From Bacillota bacterium (GTDB lineage Bacteria; Bacillota; Clostridia; Clostridiales; Clostridiaceae), in NCBI GenBank assembly GCA_023424785.1, contig JAFADP010000069.1:1-18567 (forward strand): a DNA stretch of 18,567 nucleotides. The letters run 5' to 3'. The translations under genes were made by a program, and so were the position numbers. Below, in pieces: positions 7,919 to 14,643 of this stretch. The notes under the pieces are model-generated. The model did not search any database, was not told the origin of the DNA, and saw only the letters and a list, made by a program, of their open reading frames with translations. Numbering within the stretch: the stretch's first letter is position 1; the number at the start of each line of letters is the position of its first letter.

Positions 7919-7947
7919 ATTATGATAGAAAATAACATTTTTTTCAA
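7919..7947 (-). promoter_or_regulatory. Predicted sigma-A promoter of the TPR/regulator/kinase operon
   Basis: On the minus strand TTGAAA (7947-7942) and CATAAT (7924-7919) stand 17 bp apart. Transcription would begin near 7912, only about 13 nt before the ATG at 7899, just enough to include the GAGAGGTGA ribosome binding site. Confidence 0.6.
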
Positions 7948-7950
7948 TAT

Positions 7951-7984
7951 ATAAAAAACAGGGGAGACAATCAGTCTCTACCCC
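7951..7984 (-). terminator. Rho-independent terminator after the fumarase genes
   Basis: GGGGAGAC (7961-7968) pairs with GTCT plus CCCC around a 3-nt bulge, giving an 8-bp G/C-rich stem with a small loop. On the minus strand it is followed by TGTTTTTT. It ends 13 bp beyond the fumarase beta-subunit stop codon. Confidence 0.8.
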
Positions 7985-7997
7985 ATTTATTTAAATA

Positions 7998-8555
7998 TTA
8001 CTTTTTACTATTTAAGTATTCAGCTTTTCCTAATTCATATAAGTTATTTCCTTCACTATCTATAATAACAACTAAAGGCATATCCTTAACTTCTATTCTT
8101 CTTATTGCTTCTGCTCCTAAGTCTTCATAAGCTATTATTTCTGAACTTACTATGCTTTTTCCTATAAGAGCTGCTGCTCCACCAATTGCTCCAAAGTAAA
8201 TTCCTTTATTTCTTATAATAGCATCTATAACTTCTTGATTTCTAGCACCTTTTCCTATCATTCCTTTTAAACCTAAATCTAATAGTTTAGGTGCATATGG
8301 ATCCATTCTATAACTTGTTGTAGGTCCTGCCGATCCTATAACCATTCCTGGTTTTGCTGGACTTGGTCCAACATAATATATTATTTCATCTTTTATATTT
8401 AAAGGTAATTCTTTCCCATTATCCAGTAATTCTATAAGTCTCTTATGTGCAGCATCTCTTCCTGTATATATAACTCCAGATAATAATACACTATCTCCTG
8501 CCTTTAAGGCTATTGTTTTATCCTCTGTTAATGGTGTTGTAAGTTTTATTTCCAT
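7998..8555 (-). CDS. Class I fumarate hydratase, beta (C-terminal) subunit
   Basis: This 185-residue protein corresponds to the C-terminal domain of [4Fe-4S] fumarase (FumA type, here split in two genes). With the alpha subunit it interconverts fumarate and malate. Characteristic stretches are SGVIYTGRDAAH (26-37), GSAGPTTSYRMD (74-85), GLKGMIGKG and FGAIGGAAAL. The start is ATG 8555, because AGGAGG lies 8 nt before it. The GTG at 8561 sits only 2 nt after that site and is rejected. It follows the alpha-subunit gene by 12 bp. The split alpha/beta arrangement is also found in L(+)-tartrate dehydratase, a close relative, so the substrate is not fully certain. Fumarase is favoured because no tartrate uptake gene is nearby. 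In an anaerobe it would serve the reductive branch toward fumarate or aspartate metabolism. Confidence 0.88.
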   Translation of the reverse strand: MEIKLTTPLTEDKTIALKAGDSVLLSGVIYTGRDAAHKRLIELLDNGKELPLNIKDEIIYYVGPSPAKPGMVIGSAGPTTSYRMDPYAPKLLDLGLKGMIGKGARNQEVIDAIIRNKGIYFGAIGGAAALIGKSIVSSEIIAYEDLGAEAIRRIEVKDMPLVVIIDSEGNNLYELGKAEYLNSKK

Positions 8556-8567
8556 CCCCACTACCTC

Positions 8568-9410
8568 CTATAAAATGACATCCTTGTGTCTTGTAGCATG
8601 ACAACTTATATTTACTGCTACTGGAAGACCTGCTATGTGAGTTGGATAAGTTTCTATATTTAATCCTAATGCAGTAGTTCTTCCTCCAAAACCTTGAGGT
8701 CCTATACCTAACTCATTTATTTTTTCAAGAAGTTCTTCTTCTAAGTTTTTATAAAACTCATTTTCATTTCTAACATTTATAGGTCTAAGTAAAGCTTTTT
8801 TAGCTAAATATGCGGCTTTATCAAAAGTTCCTCCAATTCCTACACCTATAACCATAGGTGGACATGGATTAGGTCCTGCTTGACTTACAGTATCTATTAT
8901 AAATTTTTTAACTCCTTCTAATCCATCTGCAGGCTTAAGCATTCCTATCTTACTCATATTTTCTGATCCAAATCCCTTAGGAGCTAATGTTATCTTAACC
9001 TTATCTCCTGGAACTATGTCATAATATATAATTGCTGGTGTATTATCCTTTGTATTAACTCTATCAATAGGATCTTTTACTACAGACTTTCTTAGATATC
9101 CCTCTTCATATCCCTTTCTTACTCCTTCATTTATAGCCTCTTCAATATTACCGCCTATAAAGTGAACATCTTGTCCAATTTCTAAGAAAACACAAGCCAT
9201 TCCAGTATCCTGACACATTGGCATTTCCTCTTTACACGCTATATCATCATTTATAATAATTTTATCAAGAACTTCTTGTGCAATCTTAAATGGCTCATTA
9301 TTTTTAAACTCTATAAGAGCCTCTTTTATGTCATTCCCAATAAAATAATTAGCTTGAATACTTAAGTCTCTAACAGCTTGAGTAACTTCACTTACATTAA
9401 TTTCTCTCAA
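8568..9410 (-). CDS. Class I fumarate hydratase, alpha (N-terminal, iron-sulfur) subunit
   Basis: This is the cluster-carrying subunit of the split [4Fe-4S] fumarase. The three expected cluster cysteines are visible in MCQDTG (Cys66), GPNPCPP and ISCHATRHK near the C-terminus. KVTIAPKGFGSENMSK-like sequence and the Gly-rich VIGVGIGGTFDKAA stretch are family marks. The start chosen is TTG 9410 (MREINVSEVTQAV), giving 280 residues, the usual length and N-terminus. GGAGGTGG lies 8 nt upstream of it (from GGAGG). An ATG at 9425 opens the same frame, but it lies in front of that ribosome binding site and has none of its own. Translation from a TTG may lower output. An oxygen-labile enzyme of this class suits an anaerobic cell. 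Confidence 0.9.
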   Translation of the reverse strand: MREINVSEVTQAVRDLSIQANYFIGNDIKEALIEFKNNEPFKIAQEVLDKIIINDDIACKEEMPMCQDTGMACVFLEIGQDVHFIGGNIEEAINEGVRKGYEEGYLRKSVVKDPIDRVNTKDNTPAIIYYDIVPGDKVKITLAPKGFGSENMSKIGMLKPADGLEGVKKFIIDTVSQAGPNPCPPMVIGVGIGGTFDKAAYLAKKALLRPINVRNENEFYKNLEEELLEKINELGIGPQGFGGRTTALGLNIETYPTHIAGLPVAVNISCHATRHKDVIL

Positions 9411-9436
9411 AACATCCACCTCCATAATATACTTCT

Positions 9437-9465
9437 AGTTTATGGCTTTTTTTTATACTTTACAA
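9437..9465 (-). promoter_or_regulatory. Possible promoter of the fumarase operon
   Basis: TTGTAA (9465-9460) and TAAACT (9442-9437) are 17 bp apart on the minus strand, directly after the amidase terminator. The -10 box is only a partial match. A start near 9430 would give a leader of about 20 nt. Confidence 0.4.
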
Positions 9466-9485
9466 GTTATTTTTCTTTAATACAC

Positions 9486-9515
9486 AAAAGAAAGCCTTTA
9501 AAAAGACTTTCTTTT
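9486..9515 (-). terminator. Terminator after the cwlD-type amidase gene
   Basis: AAAAGAAAG (9486-9494) and CTTTCTTTT (9507-9515) form a perfect 9-bp stem around a 12-nt loop, 6 bp after the amidase stop codon. The T residues at the 3' side of the stem would act as the U-tract. The stem is A/T-rich, so it may be a moderate terminator. Confidence 0.65.
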
Positions 9516-9520
9516 TACTT

Positions 9521-10189
9521 TCATTGTTTAAAGTAATTATTAACTCCTTGCAAAATTCCTTTTACAATTTTATCTTGATGTTCTTCAGTTTTTAATCTTT
9601 CTTCCTCTGCACTGTTTGATAAAAATCCACATTCAACTATTACAGAAGCCCCATCATATCCATCTCTTAATATTCTATATTGAGCTTTAGCATTTTTAGC
9701 TTCTCTTATATTTCCATCATCTATATTTTCCTTTAAACTTTGCTGAATTAAGTTTCCTAGCTTTGTACTCTTTTCATTATCTGCATACCAAACTTGAGCT
9801 CCAAAACAACTAGGTTTCGTAAATTTATTTTGATGTATAGATATGAATATATCACATTTTGTTTCTTTTTTCATATTGCAACGTCCATCTAAATCTTCAA
9901 CTTTTCTTGTAGATAATTCTTTATCTTCTTTTCTTGTTAAATATACTTTATATCCTTCTTCTTCTAACTTTTTCTTTAGTTTTTTGCTTATTTTTAAATT
10001 TATATCTTTTTCAAGAGTTCCATTTAATGATTTTGCTCCACCATCAATTCCTCCATGTCCAGGATCAACAACTATAATTCCTTTAGGCTTCTTTTGTACC
10101 TTTTTACTCTTTGCTTGAACCATATACATAGGTACATTAACTACAACAAGAATAAAGATTACTATTATTAAATATTTCTTAAACTTCAT
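9521..10189 (-). CDS. cwlD: N-acetylmuramoyl-L-alanine amidase, CwlD-type (spore cortex / germination)
   Basis: The 222-residue protein has an N-terminal signal or anchor helix (residues 6-24) and one Amidase_3 zinc hydrolase domain (about 37-221). The zinc ligands are His45 (VDPGHGGIDGGA), Glu60 (LEKD) and His119 (SIHQN), with catalytic Glu186 in VECGFLSN. The enzyme cleaves the bond between muramic acid and the peptide. In sporeformers CwlD acts with PdaA to make muramic-delta-lactam in the spore cortex, which lytic enzymes need at germination. Support for CwlD rather than a vegetative autolysin is the short single-domain form, the RKVEDLDGR stretch similar to CwlD, and the location just beyond rplM-rpsI, as in Bacillus subtilis. 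The start is ATG 10189, 8 nt after GGAGG; the GTG at 10204 lies in front of that site. Confidence 0.82.
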   Translation of the reverse strand: MKFKKYLIIVIFILVVVNVPMYMVQAKSKKVQKKPKGIIVVDPGHGGIDGGAKSLNGTLEKDINLKISKKLKKKLEEEGYKVYLTRKEDKELSTRKVEDLDGRCNMKKETKCDIFISIHQNKFTKPSCFGAQVWYADNEKSTKLGNLIQQSLKENIDDGNIREAKNAKAQYRILRDGYDGASVIVECGFLSNSAEEERLKTEEHQDKIVKGILQGVNNYFKQ

Positions 10190-10249
10190 CTTTAGTACCT
10201 CCACTTTAATTACCTAGTTCTATTATGGTTTTTATAATAATTTTTTATA

Positions 10250-10285
10250 CAAAAATAATAGAGGTCATGATTTCTCATAACCTCT
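10250..10285 (-). terminator. Rho-independent terminator after the Na/Pi cotransporter gene
   Basis: Read as minus-strand RNA, AGAGGUUAUGA and UCAUGACCUCU form an 11-bp stem closed by a GAAA tetraloop, followed by AUUAUUUUU. One pair is U-G, so the stem is perfect only as the minus-strand transcript, in keeping with the gene direction. Confidence 0.88.
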
Positions 10286-10290
10286 ACCTA

Positions 10291-11907
10291 TTAATAGTTA
10301 TCTATAACTCTCTGTGCAATATTTGTTGAGTGATCTCCTATTCTTTCAAAATTACTTATTAAATCTAAGAATATAGCACCTGTATAAGCTGTGCATCTAT
10401 CTTCGTATAATCTCTTAATATGCTCTTCTCTAAATAATCTTTGAGATTCATCTATCTTAGATTCTACTTCCCTTATACTTATTGCCTTATTAATATCTCT
10501 ATTTTCATAGCTTTCTATAGCAATTTCTAAAGCTCTCTTTGTATAATTATATATCTCATATAGCTCATCCATTGCTTCATCTGTATATTTAAGTTTCTTT
10601 TCTATCTTTTCTTCCGCTAACTCCACTATGTTCTTAGCATGATCACCAACTCTCTCAATATCTATTATTATATGAAGAGTTGATGCTAAAATTACTTTTT
10701 CATTTTCAGCAATATCTCTTTTAGATAACTTTACTAAGAAATTAGTTATAGATTCTTCTAAAACATTTATAATTTCTTCATTATCATATACTTTCTTAAT
10801 TAAATTCTTATCATCATTCACAAAAGCTTCCATAGATAATTTTAGGTTTTCTTTTGCTTTATTTGCCATTCTTATGGTTTCTTTTACTACCTGTGCCTCT
10901 GCAATTACAGGAGTTTCAAGTAATCTATCATCTATGTACTTTACACCTACTCCTTCATCCTCTTCAGTTTCATCTTCTGGTATTACTTTATTAACTAACA
11001 TAATTAAGTATTTACTAAAAGGAAGCATTAGAAGTGTATTAACAACATTAAATACTGTATGTGCATCTGCTATTTGTCTCTTAACATCTTGAGTTAACAT
11101 TGTAACTAAATCTCCAATTACACCTAAGAAAGGTAAGAATATTATTGTTCCTACTAAGTTAAATATTAGATGCATTGCAGCTGCTTTGTGAGCTGTTTTA
11201 TTAGCTCCTACACTTGATAAAATAGCTGTAACACATGTCCCTATATTACATCCAAATACAATTGGTAAAGCTGCACGAATATCAATAGCTCCAACTGTAG
11301 CTAATCCAAGTAATATACCTGTAGTTGCAGATGAGCTTTGTAAAATTGCTGTTATAGCTGCTCCTGCTAGTATTCCTATAAAGGCATTATCACTTATAGC
11401 TATAATAATATCTTTAAATACTTCTGAGCTTGTAAGAGGTGCCATTGCTGAACTCATTACACCCATACCAGTAAATAATATACCAAATCCTAAAATAATA
11501 TGTCCAAATTCTTTTCTCTTCTTACCCTTTGCGAACATAACAATTATTGTTCCTACAAAAACAAAAAGAGGTGCAATATCATCTAACTTAAATGATACTA
11601 ACTGCGCAGTTATTGTAGTACCTATGTTAGCTCCCATTATAATACCTAATGCTTGAGTTAAATTCATAAGTCCTGCATTAACAAATCCTACTACCATTAC
11701 AGTAGTTGCACTACTACTTTGTATAATTGATGTAACTATTGCTCCTATTAATACTGATCTAATAGGGCTACTAGTAACCTTTTCTAATATCTTTTTAAGA
11801 CTATCTCCTGCTGCATTCTCAAGCCCATCTCCCATAAGCTTCATTCCGTATAAAAATAGTCCTAATCCACCAAGTAATGTTATGATAATCATCAAATTCG
11901 ATTCCAT
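10291..11907 (-). CDS. Na/Pi cotransporter family protein (NptA/YjbB type) with C-terminal PhoU-like domain
   Basis: This is a polytopic membrane protein of about 538 residues. The N-terminal half contains the two inverted Na/Pi cotransporter repeats, each with the signature QSSSATT (residues 63-69, and again near residue 195), plus GANIGTT and GCNIGTC. The C-terminal part (from about 330) is soluble, helical and PhoU-like, with two halves ending in IERVGDHAKNI and FERIGDHSTNI. Family members move phosphate with sodium, often outward in bacteria; the true direction here is unknown. The frame opens at TTG 11925, but GGAGG lies directly after it. ATG 11907 (11 nt after GGAGG) or ATG 11892 are the real candidates. 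The best-spaced ATG (11912) is out of frame and encodes a six-codon peptide. Confidence 0.88.
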   Translation of the reverse strand: MESNLMIIITLLGGLGLFLYGMKLMGDGLENAAGDSLKKILEKVTSSPIRSVLIGAIVTSIIQSSSATTVMVVGFVNAGLMNLTQALGIIMGANIGTTITAQLVSFKLDDIAPLFVFVGTIIVMFAKGKKRKEFGHIILGFGILFTGMGVMSSAMAPLTSSEVFKDIIIAISDNAFIGILAGAAITAILQSSSATTGILLGLATVGAIDIRAALPIVFGCNIGTCVTAILSSVGANKTAHKAAAMHLIFNLVGTIIFLPFLGVIGDLVTMLTQDVKRQIADAHTVFNVVNTLLMLPFSKYLIMLVNKVIPEDETEEDEGVGVKYIDDRLLETPVIAEAQVVKETIRMANKAKENLKLSMEAFVNDDKNLIKKVYDNEEIINVLEESITNFLVKLSKRDIAENEKVILASTLHIIIDIERVGDHAKNIVELAEEKIEKKLKYTDEAMDELYEIYNYTKRALEIAIESYENRDINKAISIREVESKIDESQRLFREEHIKRLYEDRCTAYTGAIFLDLISNFERIGDHSTNIAQRVIDNY

Positions 11908-11912
11908 ATCAT
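11892..11912 (-). other. Six-codon open frame overlapping the Na/Pi cotransporter start (possible leader peptide)
   Basis: ATG at 11912, placed 6-7 nt after GGAGG, opens a short frame M-I-W-N-R-I ending in TGA at 11894-11892. That TGA shares its A with an in-frame ATG (11892) of the transporter, a TGATG overlap typical of coupled translation. It may be chance; no other evidence supports expression. Confidence 0.25.
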
Positions 11913-11947
11913 TTTTTTCCTCCAACTTAAATATTTTATCCTCTATA

Positions 11948-11976
11948 AGTGTACTTTATTAATAATTGATTGTTAA
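11948..11976 (-). promoter_or_regulatory. Possible promoter of the Na/Pi cotransporter gene
   Basis: TTAACA (11976-11971) and TACACT (11953-11948) are 17 bp apart on the minus strand. The transcription start would be near 11941, about 34 nt before the start codon. The -10 box matches only 4 of 6 positions. Confidence 0.4.
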
Positions 11977-12040
11977 TATATTTAATCTATTATTAATAAA
12001 TTTAACATAGATTTAATATAAAGTTATTTTTAAGGATATA

Positions 12041-12066
12041 AAAAAAAGAGGTATAAAACCTCTTTT
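12041..12066 (-). terminator. Rho-independent terminator after rpsI
   Basis: AAAAGAGGT (12044-12052) and ACCTCTTTT (12058-12066) form a perfect 9-bp stem with a 5-nt loop, followed on the minus strand by seven T residues. It lies 5 bp after the rpsI stop codon and closes the rplM-rpsI unit. Confidence 0.9.
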
Positions 12067-12071
12067 GATTC

Positions 12072-12464
12072 CTATCTCTTAGAGAATTGAGGAGATCTTC
12101 TAGCCTTCTTAAGACCGTATTTCTTTCTTTCCTTCATTCTTGGATCTCTTGTAACGAATCCAGCTTTCTTTAATTCTGACTTTAATGTTTCGTCAGCCTT
12201 TATTAAAGCTCTAGTTATACCATGTCTTATAGCTCCAGCTTGACCTGTAACTCCTCCACCATGTACATTAACTAATACGTCAAATTTATCCTTAGTTCCT
12301 GTTAAAACTAATGGTTGGTTAACTATCATTCTTAAAGTTTCTAAACCAAAGTAGTTTTCTATATCTCTCTTATTGATTGTAACATTTCCGTTTCCTGGTA
12401 CAAGTCTTACTCTTGCGATTGACTTCTTTCTTCTACCAGTACCCATGTATTGAACTTTTGCCAT
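12072..12464 (-). CDS. rpsI: 30S ribosomal protein S9
   Basis: This 130-residue protein of the small subunit is complete. It begins MAKVQYMGTGRRKKSIARV and ends with the conserved ARRSPQFSKR tail, whose C-terminal arginine reaches toward the P-site tRNA. The central VHGGGVTGQAGAIRHGI stretch is diagnostic. It starts at ATG 12464 after GGAGGAGG and follows rplM by 26 bp, the pairing seen in nearly all bacteria. A strong terminator follows at once. Confidence 0.99.
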   Translation of the reverse strand: MAKVQYMGTGRRKKSIARVRLVPGNGNVTINKRDIENYFGLETLRMIVNQPLVLTGTKDKFDVLVNVHGGGVTGQAGAIRHGITRALIKADETLKSELKKAGFVTRDPRMKERKKYGLKKARRSPQFSKR

Positions 12465-12490
12465 TTTTTATTCCTCCTCCCTAGTGTGTA

Positions 12491-12925
12491 TTAGTACTTT
12501 AATTCAAGTACTTCTGGTTTTTGAGCTGCGTGATTGTGTTCTGCACCTCTAGTAACCTTTAATTTCTTTAACATTTGTCTTCCTAAAACACCCTTTGGAA
12601 GCATTCTTCTTACTGCTTCTTCAAATGCAAATTCAGGTTTCTTTTCTAAAACTTCTCTATATGGAGTTTCTTTTAATCCACCTGGGTAAAGGCTGTGCTT
12701 TCTCATCATTTTTTGATCTAACTTCTTACCAGTTAAAACAACCTTTTCTGCATTAATAACTATTACGAAATCTCCGCAATCAACATTTGGTGTAAATGTT
12801 GGCTTGTTCTTTCCTCTTAATATTGAAGCAACTTGGCTAGCAACTCTTCCTAGTGGCTTTCCAGCAGCATCTACAACATACCATTTTCTTTCAACTTCTT
12901 GTGGCTTTGCAATGTATGATTTCAT
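12491..12925 (-). CDS. rplM: 50S ribosomal protein L13
   Basis: This 144-residue protein is an early-assembly component of the large subunit. It carries the family stretches KWYVVDAAGKPLGRVASQVA (residues 14-33), NVDCGDFVIVINAEKV and AVRRMLPKGVLGRQMLKKLKV. It is complete, starting at ATG 12925 after TAGGAGGT. It heads the rplM-rpsI operon, with its own consensus promoter and a structured leader of about 105 nt. In other bacteria L13 or the L13-S9 leader can be under feedback control by a ribosomal protein, which would fit the leader hairpins here, but that is inference. Confidence 0.99.
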   Translation of the reverse strand: MKSYIAKPQEVERKWYVVDAAGKPLGRVASQVASILRGKNKPTFTPNVDCGDFVIVINAEKVVLTGKKLDQKMMRKHSLYPGGLKETPYREVLEKKPEFAFEEAVRRMLPKGVLGRQMLKKLKVTRGAEHNHAAQKPEVLELKY

Positions 12926-13031
12926 CTGTTTACCTCCTAAATTTAGTTCTTATATACTATATAAAGTATTCACTCTTTTATGTTAAGACTCAAATTAAAG
13001 AGTCTTCTTTACATAAACTTTTCTAACAAAC
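12926..13031 (-). promoter_or_regulatory. Structured leader of rplM-rpsI with two competing hairpins
   Basis: In the minus-strand RNA, AAGACTC (13006-13000 region; arm 13000-13006) pairs with GAGTCTT (12985-12991) in a 7-bp stem with an 8-nt loop. The overlapping arm ACTCTTT (12997-13003) can instead pair with AAAGAGT (12972-12978), also 7 bp. The two hairpins share bases, so only one can form at a time. A third short hairpin (ATACT/AGTAT) lies nearer the ribosome binding site. The layout is what an autoregulatory leader would look like, but no known leader family is claimed. Confidence 0.45.
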
Positions 13032-13037
13032 AAACTT

Positions 13038-13066
13038 ATTATAATACACGCTTACGGGCGTGTCAA
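13038..13066 (-). promoter_or_regulatory. Perfect-consensus sigma-A promoter of rplM-rpsI
   Basis: TTGACA (13066-13061) and TATAAT (13043-13038) are both exact and separated by 17 bp. The spacer is unusually G/C-rich for this window and holds an inverted repeat, ACACGC and GCGTGT, around a 6-nt centre that begins in the -35 box. Transcription would start near 13031. Confidence 0.9.
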
Positions 13067-13080
13067 TAATTTTATTAAAA

Positions 13081-13815
13081 TTAATAATAAACTTTTTCTA
13101 AAGTTAAACCATTTGCTGGAACACAAGCTCCAGCTTTTGTTCTATCCTTGCTCTCTATTATATCAGTAATATCTTTATCTGATATTTTTCCAATTCCAAC
13201 CATTATTAATGTCCCAACTATTATTCTTACCATGTTATATAGGAATCCATTTGCTGAAATAAATATCTTTATCTCATCCTTATTATTTTCAATATACAAC
13301 TCATTAATAGTTCTTACAGTAGTCTTTACTGAACTTCCAGAGGACATGAATGCACAAAAGTCATGCTCTCCTAAAAAGTATTTACATGCACTTTTCATTC
13401 TTTCAATATCTAAATCCCATTTGAATTGATATGCATAATTTCTTCCCAGTGCCAATCTATCTTTTCTATTTATAATAGTATAACAATATGTTTTTCCTTT
13501 ACTATTATACCTAGAATGAAAATCTTCGCTTACCTCTTCAGAATTTATTATAACTATATCACCTGGTAGCTTATTATTTAATGCAAACTTAATTTTATTA
13601 GGAGGAATACTGGTATTTGTTTTAAAATTTGCAACCATTCCTTTTGCATGTACTCCTGTATCAGTTCTAGAGCTACCTGTTAAATTAATCTTTTCACCTG
13701 TAACAGCTAATATAGCTCTTTCTATTGTTTCTTGTACAGTTTCCTTATTATTTTGTTTTTGCCATCCAAAATAATTACTTCCATCATATTCAATTGTGAG
13801 TTTAATATTTTTCAT
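13081..13815 (-). CDS. truA: tRNA pseudouridine(38-40) synthase
   Basis: The 244-residue enzyme converts uridine to pseudouridine at positions 38, 39 and 40 in the anticodon arm of many tRNAs. The catalytic aspartate is Asp52 in GSSRTDTGVHAKGM. Other family marks are YDGSNYFGWQKQ near the N-terminus, FHSRYNSKGKTY and the C-terminal GFLYNMVRIIVGTL stretch. The start is ATG 13815, just after AAGAGGTG. The GTG at 13821 is part of that site and is rejected. The gene lies 17 bp after ecfT and is the last gene of the ecf operon. No terminator separates it from the rplM promoter 14 bp further on, so readthrough into rplM-rpsI is likely. Confidence 0.97.
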   Translation of the reverse strand: MKNIKLTIEYDGSNYFGWQKQNNKETVQETIERAILAVTGEKINLTGSSRTDTGVHAKGMVANFKTNTSIPPNKIKFALNNKLPGDIVIINSEEVSEDFHSRYNSKGKTYCYTIINRKDRLALGRNYAYQFKWDLDIERMKSACKYFLGEHDFCAFMSSGSSVKTTVRTINELYIENNKDEIKIFISANGFLYNMVRIIVGTLIMVGIGKISDKDITDIIESKDRTKAGACVPANGLTLEKVYY

Positions 13816-13832
13816 AAACACCTCTTAAACTA

Positions 13833-14633
13833 TTATATAAATCTCACTACCAAAGTAGAAGCTAATAAAACTCCAAATATAGCAAATGCTATAAAATCAT
13901 TAGATGAAAACTTTAATTCCTTCATTCTACTTCTTCCTTCTCCACCTCTATAACATCTTGACTCCATTGCCATAGCTAATTCATCTGCTCTTCTAAATGA
14001 ACTAATAAATAATGGAACTAAAAGTGGAACTAAGTTTTTAGCTTTTTGAATTATATTACCGCTTTCAAAATCTGCTCCTCTTGCTTTTTGAGCTTTCATA
14101 ATTTTATCAGTTTCTTCTGTCAATGTTGGTATAAACCTTAAAGCTATAGTCATCATCATAGCTAATTCATGTGCTAATGTTTTTCCAATAGGTCTAAGTA
14201 ATCTCTCTATTCCATCAGTAAGCTCTATAGGTGATGTAGTTAGTGTTAATAAAGATGTTCCAACTATTAAAAACACTAATCTTAATGCCATAAATGCAGC
14301 TAATCTTAATCCCTCTTTATACACCTTTAGAAAACCAAGCTTAAATAATAATGTTTCTGGAGTTCCTACTGTCATAAACATGTTTAAAAGCCCTGTTAAT
14401 AAAATTAATATAATTATTGGCTTTAATCCTCTAAATATAAAGCTTAGTGGTACTTTAGAATTTATTATTATTGCTGATAAAAATGCCACAACTAAAACAT
14501 ACCCAATAAATTTATTTACTAAAAATAAAGATACAATAAATAAAATAGTAATTATTATTTTTGTTCTAGGATCTAACTTATGTACAAAAGAATCCCCTGG
14601 TAAATATTGTCCTATAGTAATATCTTTTAACAT
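13833..14633 (-). CDS. ecfT: Energy-coupling factor transporter, transmembrane protein EcfT
   Basis: The 266-residue membrane scaffold of the ECF module links the two ATPases to exchangeable substrate-binding S components. The N-terminal region is hydrophobic with several membrane segments (about 26-58, 70-90, 110-132). Two cytoplasmic coupling motifs follow: QKARGADFE (182-190) and MESRCYRGGEGR (223-234), the Ala-Arg-Gly type helices that contact EcfA1 and EcfA2. A last membrane segment ends at the C-terminus. The start is ATG 14633, only 10 bp after the ecfA2 stop, with a GGGGGTAA site. No S component gene lies in this window, which fits a shared (group II) ECF module that serves many S components elsewhere in the genome. 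Confidence 0.95.
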   Translation of the reverse strand: MLKDITIGQYLPGDSFVHKLDPRTKIIITILFIVSLFLVNKFIGYVLVVAFLSAIIINSKVPLSFIFRGLKPIIILILLTGLLNMFMTVGTPETLLFKLGFLKVYKEGLRLAAFMALRLVFLIVGTSLLTLTTSPIELTDGIERLLRPIGKTLAHELAMMMTIALRFIPTLTEETDKIMKAQKARGADFESGNIIQKAKNLVPLLVPLFISSFRRADELAMAMESRCYRGGEGRSRMKELKFSSNDFIAFAIFGVLLASTLVVRFI

Positions 14634-14643
14634 GCTTTACCCC

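Noticed and set aside
8556..8561. GTG at 8561 as the start of the fumarase beta gene
   Set aside because: It lies only 2 nt after AGGAGG, whereas the ATG at 8555 has ideal 8-nt spacing.
9843..10118. Plus-strand open frame of 91 codons
   Set aside because: It is antisense to the catalytic domain of the cwlD gene. The same applies to the other plus-strand frames at 3255-3482, 5698-5913, 10874-11092, 12804-12986, 13148-13429, 13732-13953 and 14380-14655.
10190..10249. Sporulation sigma-E type promoter upstream of cwlD
   Set aside because: A GTATAAA box fits the -35 consensus, but the -10 candidate CATAATAG matches poorly and the spacing is too long, so no sporulation promoter can be claimed from sequence.
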